A stretch of DNA of 64,000 nt from Ruminococcus sp. (GTDB lineage: Bacteria > Bacillota > Clostridia > Oscillospirales > Ruminococcaceae): the NCBI GenBank assembly GCA_021199305.1, contig JAJQIH010000025.1, forward strand, positions 1-64,000, read 5' to 3'. Numbering within the stretch: position 1 is the first letter of the stretch; every line of letters begins with the position of its first letter. Below, in pieces: positions 7,984 to 19,549 of this stretch. Both the position numbers and the translations under genes were made by a program. A model generated the notes under the pieces. The model had not been told where the DNA came from. It made no database searches and saw nothing but the letters and a program-made list of their open reading frames with translations.

Positions 7984-8601
7984 GTGCCGCTGATTGTAGG
8001 ACTTACAGGACAAAGTGGAGCTGGCAAAAGTACAGCTTCGAGTATTTTCAGACGTCTTGGAGCATATGTAATAGACTGTGACGAGATTGCAAGAAATGTA
8101 ACCAGTGACAATAGCAGGTGCAACAAGGAGCTCAGTCGGTATTTTCCTGATTGCTTTGATGAGGACTTACACCTTGACCGCAAAAAAATGGCGGATATAA
8201 TTTTTTCTGATGACGAAAAGCTTAAAACACAAAATGCAATAATATTTAAGTATATAACTGCTGAGATTGACGAAATTCTTGATGCGTGTTGTCAGGATTA
8301 TGTAATACTCGATGCGCCGACATTATTTCAAAGCGGACTTGATAAACGCTGTGTTGCAATTGCAGGCGTTTTGAGTGATACCGCTAAGAGGTTTGAAAGA
8401 ATCAAGGCGCGGGATAGCTTGTCTGACAAAAGCATTTCACTTAGATTTTCATCACAGCAGGACGACGAATTTTTTCAAAAGAACTGCGATATAGTTATTT
8501 ATAACAATTCAAGCCTTGATGAGCTTGAGGTTAATGTAAAGAAGGCTCTTGAAAAAATTGAGGAGATAGTTAATGGCAAGAAACCGAAAGAGAAGAATTA
8601 A
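7984..8601 (+). CDS. coaE: dephospho-CoA kinase
   Basis: About 205 aa from a GTG start, giving MPLIVGLTGQSGAGKST, the usual CoaE N-terminus with its P-loop. Upstream in-frame TTG 7972 and GTG 7975 are less likely because the GAGG site at 7968-7971 would touch them. Later motifs include IDCDEIAR (substrate Asp) and the LID-like region with SLRFSSQQDDEFF. It phosphorylates the 3-prime OH of dephospho-CoA, the last step of CoA synthesis. It overlaps the following transglycosylase gene by 29 nt, implying translational coupling. Confidence 0.92.
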   Translation: MPLIVGLTGQSGAGKSTASSIFRRLGAYVIDCDEIARNVTSDNSRCNKELSRYFPDCFDEDLHLDRKKMADIIFSDDEKLKTQNAIIFKYITAEIDEILDACCQDYVILDAPTLFQSGLDKRCVAIAGVLSDTAKRFERIKARDSLSDKSISLRFSSQQDDEFFQKNCDIVIYNNSSLDELEVNVKKALEKIEEIVNGKKPKEKN

Positions 8602-9166
8602 ACCGCTCGGTTGGTTTGTTATATTTGTGCTTATTACGTTTTTGCTGATTGTAGCAATTTACAGCGTTTCCAAGCTTATTCCATTTTTCTCGAAACAGTA
8701 TTTCTACCAGCAAAACTATGCTGAATATGTTGAAAAATACAGTCAAGAATATGATTTGGACCCGCTGTATGTATATTCGGTTATAAAGGTTGAAAGCGAT
8801 TTTAATCCAGACGCTACTTCTTCGGCGGGCGCTACCGGACTTATGCAAATTATGCCGATTGCTTTTGAAGAGGTGGCTGAAAAATTGGGAGAAGCCGATG
8901 AAGTAAGCTACAGCGATATGAAGGACCCCGAAACGAACATCAGATACGGCTGCTATATTTTGCGGCAGCTGCTTGATGAATTCGGCGATTACAGAATTGC
9001 GTCAGCTGCGTATAATGGTGGAATAGGAAACGTCGAAGGCTGGGTTGAGGAAGGAATTATTTCGCTTGACGATTTTGACGTCGAAGCGATTCCTCTCAGT
9101 GAAACAAGACATTATGTCAGAAAAATCGTATCTACTTACGAGAATTATAAAAATCTGTATGAATAA
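8573..9166 (+). CDS. membrane-anchored lytic transglycosylase (SLT domain)
   Basis: 197 aa. A basic N-terminus and one membrane helix (~residues 13-32) anchor an extracellular SLT domain. Motifs are in family order: VIKVESDF with the catalytic Glu at residue 74, SSAGATGLMQIMP, then AAYNGGIGNV and ETRHYVRKI. It cleaves peptidoglycan glycan strands with 1,6-anhydro product formation. Start ATG with GAGGAGA at ideal spacing inside the end of coaE. Co-occurrence after coaE is common in Clostridia. Confidence 0.92.
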   Translation: MARNRKRRIKPLGWFVIFVLITFLLIVAIYSVSKLIPFFSKQYFYQQNYAEYVEKYSQEYDLDPLYVYSVIKVESDFNPDATSSAGATGLMQIMPIAFEEVAEKLGEADEVSYSDMKDPETNIRYGCYILRQLLDEFGDYRIASAAYNGGIGNVEGWVEEGIISLDDFDVEAIPLSETRHYVRKIVSTYENYKNLYE

Positions 9167-9190
9167 TTTTAGTTGAAGGAGTGTAAAAAC

Positions 9191-10588
9191 ATGAGTGAGA
9201 ATAGCACGAATGAATTAAAGGAAAAGCTGTTTACAAAGAAGAAAAACGCTTGTCTTACCCTTAGCGATGAGGAAATAAGCATAGCTTATGACTTCTGCGA
9301 GGACTACAAAAAGTTCTTAGACGTTGCAAAGACAGAGCGCGAAGCTGTAAAGGAAGCTGTAATGCTTGCTAAGGCTAATGGTTTTGTAGAATTTGACTTT
9401 GACAAAAAGCTGAAGCCTGGAGATAAGGTCTACAAGGTAAACCGGGATAAAGCAATTTTACTGGCTGTTATTGGTACTGACGATATAAGCGAGGGAGTAA
9501 GAATTTCTGCTGCGCATATTGATTCGCCAAGAGTTGATTTAAAGCAAAATCCTGTTTACGAGGACTCAGAGCTTGCGTTATTCAAGACGCACTATTACGG
9601 CGGAATCAAGAAGTATCAATGGACGACAATCCCTCTTTCTCTTCATGGAGTCGTATATCTGGAAAACGGAGAAAAGGTTGAAATAAATATAGGCGAGCAG
9701 GAGAGCGATCCTGTATTTTGTATCACAGATTTACTTCCTCATTTAGCAGCCAGTCAGATGAAGCGTCCTTCAAGTGAAGTTGTCAAGGGAGAAGAGCTTA
9801 ATATTCTTATCGGTTCCCGTCCGTTCAAGGACGATAAGGAGTCAGAAAAAGTAAAGCTCAATATTCTGAAGCTCCTGAACGAGAAGTATGGAATTCTGGA
9901 GGACGATTTTGTGTCTGCTGAGCTTGAAGCTGTTCCTGCGTTTAAAGCTAAGGATCTGGGCTTTGACAGAAGTATGGTAGGAGCTTATGGCCAGGACGAC
10001 AGAGTTTGTGCTTATACAGCTTTAAAGGCTATTCTTGATACTACTGCTCCAAAGAAAACCGCAGTTACTGTTCTGACCGATAAGGAGGAAACAGGAAGCG
10101 ACGGAAATACAGGCTTAAACAGCTCTTATTTAACCTACTTTTTAAGCGACCTCGCTGAAAATATGGGAGCGATTCCTCGCCATGTAATTTCTGCTTCTGA
10201 GTGTCTTTCGGCTGACGTTAATGCGGCTGTCGATCCGACATTTCCTGATGTTACTGAAGCCAGAAACGCTTCAAAAATCAATTACGGCGTTGTTGTAACA
10301 AAGTTTACAGGCGCAAGAGGTAAGTCGGGAACCAGCGACGCTTCTGCTGAATACGTTTACAGGGTAAGAGATTTGCTCGATAAAAATGGAGTAGTATGGC
10401 AGACAGGAGAGCTTGGAAAGGTAGATATTGGCGGTGGCGGAACGGTTGCACAGTATATTGCAAACCTTGATATTGATGTTATTGACGTCGGCGTTCCAAT
10501 TCTTTCAATGCACGCTCCTTTTGAGATTGCTTCAAAGGTAGATACCTATATGGCTTACAGAGCGTTTAAAGTATTTTTCGCAGATTAG
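9191..10588 (+). CDS. M18 family aminopeptidase
   Basis: 465 aa from the ATG at 9191, preceded by GAAGGAG at 9175-9181; the upstream in-frame TTG at 9173 lies before this site and is rejected. Di-zinc M18 motifs are present: AAHIDSPRVDLK near residue 105, GAYGQDDRVCAYTAL, LTDKEETGSDGNTG (catalytic Glu pair) and VPILSMHAPFEIASK. The family removes N-terminal residues, often Asp or Glu, from cytosolic peptides. Six nt separate the transglycosylase stop from the SD-linked region, so it belongs to the same operon. Confidence 0.93.
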   Translation: MSENSTNELKEKLFTKKKNACLTLSDEEISIAYDFCEDYKKFLDVAKTEREAVKEAVMLAKANGFVEFDFDKKLKPGDKVYKVNRDKAILLAVIGTDDISEGVRISAAHIDSPRVDLKQNPVYEDSELALFKTHYYGGIKKYQWTTIPLSLHGVVYLENGEKVEINIGEQESDPVFCITDLLPHLAASQMKRPSSEVVKGEELNILIGSRPFKDDKESEKVKLNILKLLNEKYGILEDDFVSAELEAVPAFKAKDLGFDRSMVGAYGQDDRVCAYTALKAILDTTAPKKTAVTVLTDKEETGSDGNTGLNSSYLTYFLSDLAENMGAIPRHVISASECLSADVNAAVDPTFPDVTEARNASKINYGVVVTKFTGARGKSGTSDASAEYVYRVRDLLDKNGVVWQTGELGKVDIGGGGTVAQYIANLDIDVIDVGVPILSMHAPFEIASKVDTYMAYRAFKVFFAD

Positions 10589-10674
10589 CACACTAAAAAT
10601 TTTATTGATAGCAAAGCCGCTGAACATATTCTTTTTTTATGCTTGGCGGCTTGTTTTTAAAGGAGATGACAAAA

Positions 10675-11568
10675 TTGAAAAATGTTATAAAAAGGAAATC
10701 ATCAAGAGAATTAAACCCTATCAACTTTATCTTTCTGTTTTTTGCAGGAGTTATAAATTCACTCGGTGTAACCCTGTTTTTAGCACCTGTACATTTGTAC
10801 GATAGCGGATTGTCAGGAACTTCTATGCTTTTGTGGCAGATTACACCGGATTATCTGAACCTTTCCTTCTTTCTTGTAGTTTTAAATATTCCGTTTTTTA
10901 TTTTCGGCGCAAAAAAGCAAGGCAGAACGTTTACGATATATTCGATTTTTACAATAGCTATTTATTCAATTTCGTCATATCTGATTACATATGTTTTTCC
11001 GATTGATGTGTCGACCTCATCTCCCTTTGCTGGAAAAGACCTTTTCCTTTGCGCTGTTTTTGGCGGCATTATATCAGGTATTGGAAGTGGAACGACGCTT
11101 CGTTTTGGCGGAGCTATTGACGGAATTGAGGTTATGGCAGTAACATTTTCAAAACGATTAGGAATTACAGTAGGTACATTTGTAATGATTTATAACGCTG
11201 TTTTGTATATTGTTGTTGGAATAGTTTTAAAGAGCTGGACTCTTCCGTTATATTCAATCGTAACCTACACTATTGGAATTAAAACCGTTGACTTCATTGT
11301 CGAGGGCCTTGATAAAGCGAAGTCTGCAATGATTGTTACTGATAAGCACGATGAAATCAGCCAGACGCTTTCTGATACATTTGGAAAAGGAATAACTCTT
11401 ATTGACGCGGAAGGCTTTTATTCCACGTCTTCAAAGAAGATTATTTATTTTGTTGTAAACCGTTTTCAAATTGCTAAAATGAAGCGAGTTATCTCAGAAG
11501 TTGATCCAGAGGCATTTGTAACAATTACCGACGTTTCCGACGTAATGAGAAAGAGCATTAAGAAGTAG
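10675..11568 (+). CDS. YitT family membrane protein (DUF161 plus DUF2179)
   Basis: 297 aa from a TTG start at 10675, 9 nt behind AGGAG (10661-10665); the in-frame ATGs at 10639 and 10666 are upstream of or abut that site. Residues ~12-205 hold five to six membrane helices with the internal LRFGGAIDGIEVMA motif of YitT proteins; residues ~215-290 are the soluble DUF2179 domain (KGITLIDAEGFYS). Function is not established for the family. Last but one gene of the prfA run. Confidence 0.88.
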   Translation: MKNVIKRKSSRELNPINFIFLFFAGVINSLGVTLFLAPVHLYDSGLSGTSMLLWQITPDYLNLSFFLVVLNIPFFIFGAKKQGRTFTIYSIFTIAIYSISSYLITYVFPIDVSTSSPFAGKDLFLCAVFGGIISGIGSGTTLRFGGAIDGIEVMAVTFSKRLGITVGTFVMIYNAVLYIVVGIVLKSWTLPLYSIVTYTIGIKTVDFIVEGLDKAKSAMIVTDKHDEISQTLSDTFGKGITLIDAEGFYSTSSKKIIYFVVNRFQIAKMKRVISEVDPEAFVTITDVSDVMRKSIKK

Positions 11569-11589
11569 TTTTTTAATAAGAGGAAAACA

Positions 11590-12540
11590 ATGCGTGAATT
11601 TATAATTTCAAAAAACGATGCAGGGCAAAGGGTTGATAAATTTTTATCAAAGGCTGTCAAAAGGCTGCCCTCAGCTCTTATGTATAAATATATTCGTATC
11701 AAGCGGATTAAGCTTAACGGAAAGCGTTGTGAAATTTCAACAAGGCTTTGCGAGGGTGATGTAATGCAGCTTTACATAAACGATGAGTTTTTTGAGAAGC
11801 CTTCAAAGCTTAGCTTTATGACGGCGCCTGCTTCTCTTAATGTTGTCAGTGAGGATGAAAATATATTAGTCGTCAACAAGAAAACAGGCCTTGTAGTTCA
11901 TGAGGATAACGACAATACAAGCGATACGCTCATAAACCGTATAAAGCGTTATCTTTACGATAAGGGCGAATATAATCCCGACGAGGAAGCTTCATTTGCG
12001 CCTGCGCTTTGCAACAGAATCGACAGGAATACTGAAGGACTTGTAATTTGCGCTAAGAACGCTGAAGCTTTAAGAATTTTAAATCAGAAAATCAAGGACA
12101 GAGAAATAAAGAAAAAGTACCGCTGCGTTTGTGTTGGAAGCTTTGATAAAAAGAGCGACGAGCTGACAGGCTACCTGGTGAAGGATGAAAATAACAACAA
12201 GGTTAAAATTTACGACAGGCAGGTAGTTGGTTCAAAAAAGATAATTACAAGATATGAGGTTCTGAAACAAAAGGGAGAGCTATCTCTTCTGGAGGTTGAT
12301 TTAGTTACAGGCAGAACACACCAGATAAGAGCGCATTTAGCTTATATCGGACATCCTTTGCTCGGCGACGGCAAGTACGGAATAAATTCTATTAACCGTA
12401 AATTTAACGTAAAGACTCAGGCGCTTTGTTCGTACTCATTAAGATTTGAATTTTCAACAGAATCAGGCGTACTCGAATATTTAAATGGCAAGGAAATAAA
12501 GCTTGATCACGCTTGGTTTGAGAAAAAGCTGTTTGACTGA
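11590..12540 (+). CDS. RluA family 23S rRNA/tRNA pseudouridine synthase
   Basis: 316 aa. An S4 RNA-binding domain occupies residues ~12-75, then the catalytic fold with NRIDRNTEGLVICAKN, the catalytic Asp at residue 145, and LVTGRTHQIRAHLAYIGHPLLGDGKYG. The Arg-Ile-Asp-Arg motif identifies RluA/C/D relatives; the target uridine cannot be told. Start ATG behind AGAGG. It ends the plus-strand run; no terminator hairpin is evident before the next promoter. Confidence 0.93.
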   Translation: MREFIISKNDAGQRVDKFLSKAVKRLPSALMYKYIRIKRIKLNGKRCEISTRLCEGDVMQLYINDEFFEKPSKLSFMTAPASLNVVSEDENILVVNKKTGLVVHEDNDNTSDTLINRIKRYLYDKGEYNPDEEASFAPALCNRIDRNTEGLVICAKNAEALRILNQKIKDREIKKKYRCVCVGSFDKKSDELTGYLVKDENNNKVKIYDRQVVGSKKIITRYEVLKQKGELSLLEVDLVTGRTHQIRAHLAYIGHPLLGDGKYGINSINRKFNVKTQALCSYSLRFEFSTESGVLEYLNGKEIKLDHAWFEKKLFD

Positions 12541-12586
12541 ATTTTGTACTTTTTGTCAGATGCTCGAATTATGAGGAATTTTGTTG

Positions 12587-12615
12587 TTGATTTTGTCTAT
12601 GGATTGTGATATAAT
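12587..12615 (+). promoter_or_regulatory. SigA promoter upstream of the PHP gene
   Basis: TTGATT (12587-12592), 17-nt spacer, perfect TATAAT (12610-12615), in the 162-nt gap after the RluA gene. Confidence 0.75.
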
Positions 12616-12620
12616 TAAAT

Positions 12621-12678
12621 TTGTATAAGCCGAATAGAATTGCACTTTTCGTCTTAATATAAAGCTTTGGCTATACAA
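12621..12678 (+). promoter_or_regulatory. 5-prime leader hairpin of the PHP transcript
   Basis: TTGTATAAGCC (12621-12631) pairs with GGCTATACAA (12669-12678) with one bulged A, enclosing a 37-nt loop and followed by four T. It begins almost at the predicted transcription start, so it would cap the mRNA 5-prime end; it could also act as a weak terminator. Confidence 0.4.
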
Positions 12679-12702
12679 TTTTGGTATACATAGGAGCAAA
12701 AC

Positions 12703-13551
12703 ATGAGTATTAAAGGAGATTTACATTGTCACACAACTCTATCCGACGGGTCGCTTGGAATAGAAGAGGTTATTATTCAGGCTAAAAGAATGGGACTCGA
12801 TTATTTATCTCTTACCGATCACGATACGCTCTCGTCAGCTAACAGGGCAAATGTTTTAGGAGAGAGATATGGAGTTAAGGTTATTCCTGGTGTTGAGCTG
12901 TCAGCCTGGGATGAGGAGAGAAACTGTAAGGTACATATTCTTTGCTATGCGCCTCAGAAGCCTGACAGGCTTGAGGGAATTTGCCACAAATCGTGTGAAA
13001 TCAGAAAGCTTTGCGCTAAGGATATGATTGAAAAGGTCAAGGAGATATATCCTATTACAACAGAGTCTGTACTTAAATACACCAAAAGCAGCAAGAGCAT
13101 ATTCAAATCGCACATTATGCGTGCGCTTATAAATTACGGCTATGCTACCGAATATTATGGTGAGGTAAACAATGAGCTTTTTGACAGAAAAACGGGCAGC
13201 TGTTCTGTTATCAGAAGATATCCGAGCGTTAAGTTTGTACTTGATTTGATTCATTCGTCAAGGGGAATTGCTGTAATGGCTCATCCTTGTCTTTATGATA
13301 ATGTTGAGCTTTGTGAAGAGCTTGCAGCAGATGGTAAGCTTGACGGAATTGAAGTATATCACTTTTCTGCAGACGAAGAAAACGAGAAGAAGCTTTTTGA
13401 AATAACACAAAAATACAATCTTATTGCAACTGGCGGTTCTGACTTTCACGGTTCTTATAATATGCAGCCTACTCATATTGGAAGCAGAGTTACTGATGAG
13501 GAAAATATAAACAAAATTCTTGAACTTGCAAAACAAAACGCATTAAAATAG
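12703..13551 (+). CDS. PHP domain metal-dependent phosphoesterase (YciV/TrpH-like)
   Basis: 282 aa. PHP motifs: DLHCHTTLSDGS near residue 6, SLTDHDTLSSA near 37, a VIPGVELSA block, VMAHPCLYD and the C-terminal GGSDFHG. These His/Asp residues bind the catalytic metals. The family member YciV of E. coli is reported to trim RNA 5-prime ends; others hydrolyse nucleotides such as pAp, so the substrate is left open. First gene after its own promoter, followed 11 nt later by malic enzyme. Confidence 0.88.
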   Translation: MSIKGDLHCHTTLSDGSLGIEEVIIQAKRMGLDYLSLTDHDTLSSANRANVLGERYGVKVIPGVELSAWDEERNCKVHILCYAPQKPDRLEGICHKSCEIRKLCAKDMIEKVKEIYPITTESVLKYTKSSKSIFKSHIMRALINYGYATEYYGEVNNELFDRKTGSCSVIRRYPSVKFVLDLIHSSRGIAVMAHPCLYDNVELCEELAADGKLDGIEVYHFSADEENEKKLFEITQKYNLIATGGSDFHGSYNMQPTHIGSRVTDEENINKILELAKQNALK

Positions 13552-13562
13552 AGGTAGTAATA

Positions 13563-14750
13563 ATGGATATAATGGAAAAAGCACTTAAATTTCACAAGGA
13601 TTTAGGCGGTAAAATAGAGGTTGTTTCAAGGGCAAAAATCGACGACAGAGAGTCTTTAAGCGTAGCATATACTCCCGGCGTTGCTGAGCCTTGCCTTAAA
13701 ATCAAAGAAAATCCTGAGCTTTCTTACGAGCTTACAAGACGTTCAAATCTGGTTGCAGTAATAACCGACGGAACAGCAGTTTTAGGACTCGGCGATATTG
13801 GCGGTCTGGCAGGTATGCCTGTTATGGAGGGCAAATGCGCATTGTTTAAAGAATTTGCTGATGTTGACGCTTTTCCGCTTTGCATCAAGTCAAAGGATAC
13901 AGATGAAATTGTCAGAACTATTGAGCTTATTTCTGATAGTTTCGGCGGAATAAATCTAGAGGATATAGCAGCGCCACGCTGCTTTGAAATTGAGCAAAAG
14001 TTAAAGGAAAGACTTGATATTCCAGTATTTCACGACGATCAGCACGGAACAGCTATTGTTGTTGGTGCGGCGCTTATTAACGCTTGTAAAATTGCAAACA
14101 AGAAGCTTTGCGATTTAACGCTAGTGATTAACGGAGCGGGAGCTGCTGGAACGGCAATAGGTAAGTTCTTGATTTCACTTGGCGTTGGCGATGTAATCAT
14201 GGTCGACATCGGGGGAATCATATGTGAGGACGATGCTACCCTTAGTCCTGCTCATCAGGAAATTGCTAAAATCACCAACAAAAATCACAAAACAGGTTCT
14301 TTGGCTGATGCAGTTAATGGAGCAGATGTGTTTGTTGGCGTATCCCGTCCAGGACTTTTGACGGAGGATATGGTAGGTAGTATGAACGATAAGCCTATCA
14401 TTTTTGCTATGGCTAATCCAACGCCTGAAATAATGCCTGATAAAGCTTTGGAAGCTGGCGCTTTTATAGTTGGAACCGGTCGAAGCGATTTTCCAAATCA
14501 AATTAACAATGTTATTGCTTTTCCTGGAATTTTCAAGGGTGCGCTAAGCGTCAGGGCTTCGGATATAAATGAAGAAATGAAGCTTGCGGCGTCATTTGCA
14601 ATAGCTTCCTGCGTATCTGACAATGAGCTTTCAAGAGATTATATTTTACCTGATGCATTTGATAAGAAGATTCCAATTGCTGTTGCAAAGGCTGTAGCGG
14701 ACGCAGCTGTAAAAAGTGGCGTCGCAAGGATTAAAAACACGGAGGTTTAA
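13563..14750 (+). CDS. NAD(P)-dependent malic enzyme
   Basis: 395 aa, the short bacterial form. The N-terminal malic domain contains VAYTPGVAEPC, ITDGTAVLGLGDIGGLAGMPVMEGK and the metal-binding block INLEDIAAPRCFEIE; FHDDQHGTAIV follows; the NAD-binding domain has INGAGAAGTAIGKFL near residue 185. It decarboxylates malate to pyruvate. No PTA domain is fused. Start ATG behind GAGGTAG. It sits between the PHP and TSCPD genes without obvious functional link. Confidence 0.95.
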   Translation: MDIMEKALKFHKDLGGKIEVVSRAKIDDRESLSVAYTPGVAEPCLKIKENPELSYELTRRSNLVAVITDGTAVLGLGDIGGLAGMPVMEGKCALFKEFADVDAFPLCIKSKDTDEIVRTIELISDSFGGINLEDIAAPRCFEIEQKLKERLDIPVFHDDQHGTAIVVGAALINACKIANKKLCDLTLVINGAGAAGTAIGKFLISLGVGDVIMVDIGGIICEDDATLSPAHQEIAKITNKNHKTGSLADAVNGADVFVGVSRPGLLTEDMVGSMNDKPIIFAMANPTPEIMPDKALEAGAFIVGTGRSDFPNQINNVIAFPGIFKGALSVRASDINEEMKLAASFAIASCVSDNELSRDYILPDAFDKKIPIAVAKAVADAAVKSGVARIKNTEV

Positions 14751-14753
14751 ATT

Positions 14754-14999
14754 ATGACATATAGCTATAAGACAAAGGGCGTTTGCTCAAGACAAATAAA
14801 TGTTGAAATTGAGGACGGCATTGTAAAGAATGTGCAGTTTGTTGGCGGCTGTCACGGAAACACACAGGGTGTTGCAATGCTTGCCAAGGGCAGACCTGTT
14901 GATGAAGTGATAGAGCTTCTTGAAGGAATAGATTGCGGCGGAAGGGGAACCTCTTGCCCTGATCAGCTTGCAAAGGCTTTAAAGGAAGCTACCAATTAG
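14754..14999 (+). CDS. TSCPD domain protein (TIGR03905 type)
   Basis: 81 aa. The signature TSCPDQLAKAL lies near the C-terminus, with further cysteines in GVCSRQ and GGCHGNTQG. TSCPD domains occur at the C-terminus of B12-dependent ribonucleotide reductases; this free-standing form is of unknown function and may bind metal. Good SD (GGAGG) 3 nt after the malic enzyme gene, so it is translated from the same message. Confidence 0.9.
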   Translation: MTYSYKTKGVCSRQINVEIEDGIVKNVQFVGGCHGNTQGVAMLAKGRPVDEVIELLEGIDCGGRGTSCPDQLAKALKEATN

Positions 15000-15029
15000 T
15001 CTGATTCAAATGTCTGAAAATTAACAATA

Positions 15030-15069
15030 ATCCCTCCCTTGAATATAATGGAATATTTAAGGGAGGGAT
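15030..15069 (+). promoter_or_regulatory. hairpin that covers the yunB ribosome binding site
   Basis: An 11-bp perfect stem, 15030-15040 paired with 15059-15069, with an additional 5-bp inner stem (15042-15046 with 15053-15057). Its 3-prime arm contains AAGGGAGGG, the Shine-Dalgarno sequence of yunB, 5 nt before the ATG. No T-run follows, so it is not a terminator. Confidence 0.6.
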
Positions 15070-15074
15070 AAATT

Positions 15075-17772
<2,698 letters not shown>

Positions 17773-17795
17773 TTCTGATATGAGGAGGATGTATA

Positions 17796-18065
17796 ATGGG
17801 AATTGACATCAAACACATTGCAAAGCTTTCAAGACTTTACATTGAGGACGAAAAGGTGGAAAAGTTTGAAAGCGATATGCTGGGAATCGTTCAAATGGTT
17901 GAAAACCTTCCGGATGTAGAGGATGAGCCGTTGCTCGATCCTGCAAACCCTATGACGCTAAGAGAGGATAAGGCGGAGGGCGGCAAATATTCAAGAGATG
18001 AGCTTACCAGAAATGCTCCTCACGTAACTGCTGGCTGCCTTGTTGTGCCAAAGACTGTAGAATAG
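17796..18065 (+). CDS. gatC: Asp-tRNA(Asn)/Glu-tRNA(Gln) amidotransferase subunit C
   Basis: 89 aa, typical for GatC. Contains [17 protein letters not shown] at the N-terminus, then a linker with LREDK and a C-terminal VPKTVE tail. GatC stabilises the GatA-GatB complex that converts mischarged Glu-tRNA(Gln) to Gln-tRNA(Gln). Strong SD (GAGGAGG); 11 nt before gatA. Confidence 0.95.
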   Translation: MGIDIKHIAKLSRLYIEDEKVEKFESDMLGIVQMVENLPDVEDEPLLDPANPMTLREDKAEGGKYSRDELTRNAPHVTAGCLVVPKTVE

Positions 18066-18076
18066 GGGGAGTAGAA

Positions 18077-19534
18077 ATGGAACTTTATAATCTGAGCGGA
18101 TATGAGCTTTCAAAAAAGCTTGAGAGCAAGGAAATAAGCTCAAAGGAGCTTACAGAAGATGTATTTGAAAGAATTGAAAGCGTTGAAGGCAAGGTTGATG
18201 CTTATGTAACGCTTGATAAGGAAAATGCACTAAAAAAAGCGGCAGAGGTTGACGAGAAAAGAGCAAGCGGAGAAAAGCTTTCAAGGCTTGCTGGACTTCC
18301 TGTAGGAATCAAGGACAATATTTCAACCAGAAATCTGCGTACAACCTGCTCGTCTAAAATGCTTGAAAATTATATTCCGCCGTTTAATGCTACCGTTATG
18401 GACAAGCTGAACGGAGAGGATATTGTAATAACAGGTAAGCTTAATATGGACGAATTTGCTATGGGCTCGTCAACAGAAACATCCTATTTTAAAAAGACAA
18501 AGAATCCTTTTGATGAAACACGAATCCCAGGCGGCTCTTCAGGTGGCTCTGCTGCTGCTGTATCGGCGGGCGAAGCTATTATGGCACTTGGCTCTGATAC
18601 AGGTGGATCTATAAGACAGCCTGCTTCCTATTGTGGCGTTGTAGGTCTTAAGCCTACATACGGAGCAGTTTCACGTTTCGGACTTGTTGCATTTGCTTCT
18701 TCTCTCGACCAGATAGGACCAATTGGCAGAACTGTTAAGGATACTGCAATGCTTTACAGCGCTATATGTGGATTTGATAAAATGGACGCAACGAGCAAAA
18801 ATATGTCGCACCCGGACTATCTTGTCAATTTAAAGAGCGACGTCAAAGGACTCAGGATTGGCGTTCCGAAGGAATATTTTTCAAAGGGAATTGATGAAAA
18901 CGTAAAGAGCGCTGTGCTAAGCGCTGTAAAGGTTCTTGAGCAAAACGGAGCTGTTGTCAAGGAGGTTTCTCTTCCTTCAACTGAATATGCGCTTAACGCT
19001 TACTATATTATTTCTTCAGCAGAAGCTTCATCTAACCTTGCAAGATACGACGGAGTAAAATACGGCTATCGTGCAAAGGATTACGATGATCTGACTGATA
19101 TGTACGAAAAAACACGTTCAGAAGGCTTTGGCGACGAGGTAAAGAGAAGAATTATGCTCGGGACCTTCGTGTTAAGTTCCGGTTATTACGACGCTTATTA
19201 CAAGAAGGCAAGACTTTTGCAAAGAAGAATTTCAAAGGAATTTTGCGATGTGTTCAAGGAGGTTGATCTGCTTGCTGCACCGACAGTTCCTTCGACTGCG
19301 TTTAAAATCGGCGAGAACATTGATAACCCTCTGAAAATGTACGCAACTGATGTTTGTACTGTAACTATTAACATTGCAGGACTTCCAGCAATCAGCGTTC
19401 CTTGCGGCTATGACGAGGCAGGACTTCCGATTGGTCTGCAGCTTATATCGGATAAATTTAACGAACAGACGCTTTTGAATACGGCTGAATGTTATGAGAA
19501 TATCATGGGCGGTTTCAAACGCCCCGTACTTTAG
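18077..19534 (+). CDS. gatA: Asp/Glu-tRNA amidotransferase subunit A
   Basis: 485 aa. The amidase-signature catalytic triad is visible: Lys in [11 protein letters not shown] (near residue 78), Ser in [11 protein letters not shown] and Ser in [12 protein letters not shown]. It releases ammonia from glutamine for channeling to GatB. Start ATG behind GGGGAG; followed 15 nt later by gatB. Confidence 0.97.
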   Translation: MELYNLSGYELSKKLESKEISSKELTEDVFERIESVEGKVDAYVTLDKENALKKAAEVDEKRASGEKLSRLAGLPVGIKDNISTRNLRTTCSSKMLENYIPPFNATVMDKLNGEDIVITGKLNMDEFAMGSSTETSYFKKTKNPFDETRIPGGSSGGSAAAVSAGEAIMALGSDTGGSIRQPASYCGVVGLKPTYGAVSRFGLVAFASSLDQIGPIGRTVKDTAMLYSAICGFDKMDATSKNMSHPDYLVNLKSDVKGLRIGVPKEYFSKGIDENVKSAVLSAVKVLEQNGAVVKEVSLPSTEYALNAYYIISSAEASSNLARYDGVKYGYRAKDYDDLTDMYEKTRSEGFGDEVKRRIMLGTFVLSSGYYDAYYKKARLLQRRISKEFCDVFKEVDLLAAPTVPSTAFKIGENIDNPLKMYATDVCTVTINIAGLPAISVPCGYDEAGLPIGLQLISDKFNEQTLLNTAECYENIMGGFKRPVL

Positions 19535-19549
19535 AAAGGAGCGTTTGAA

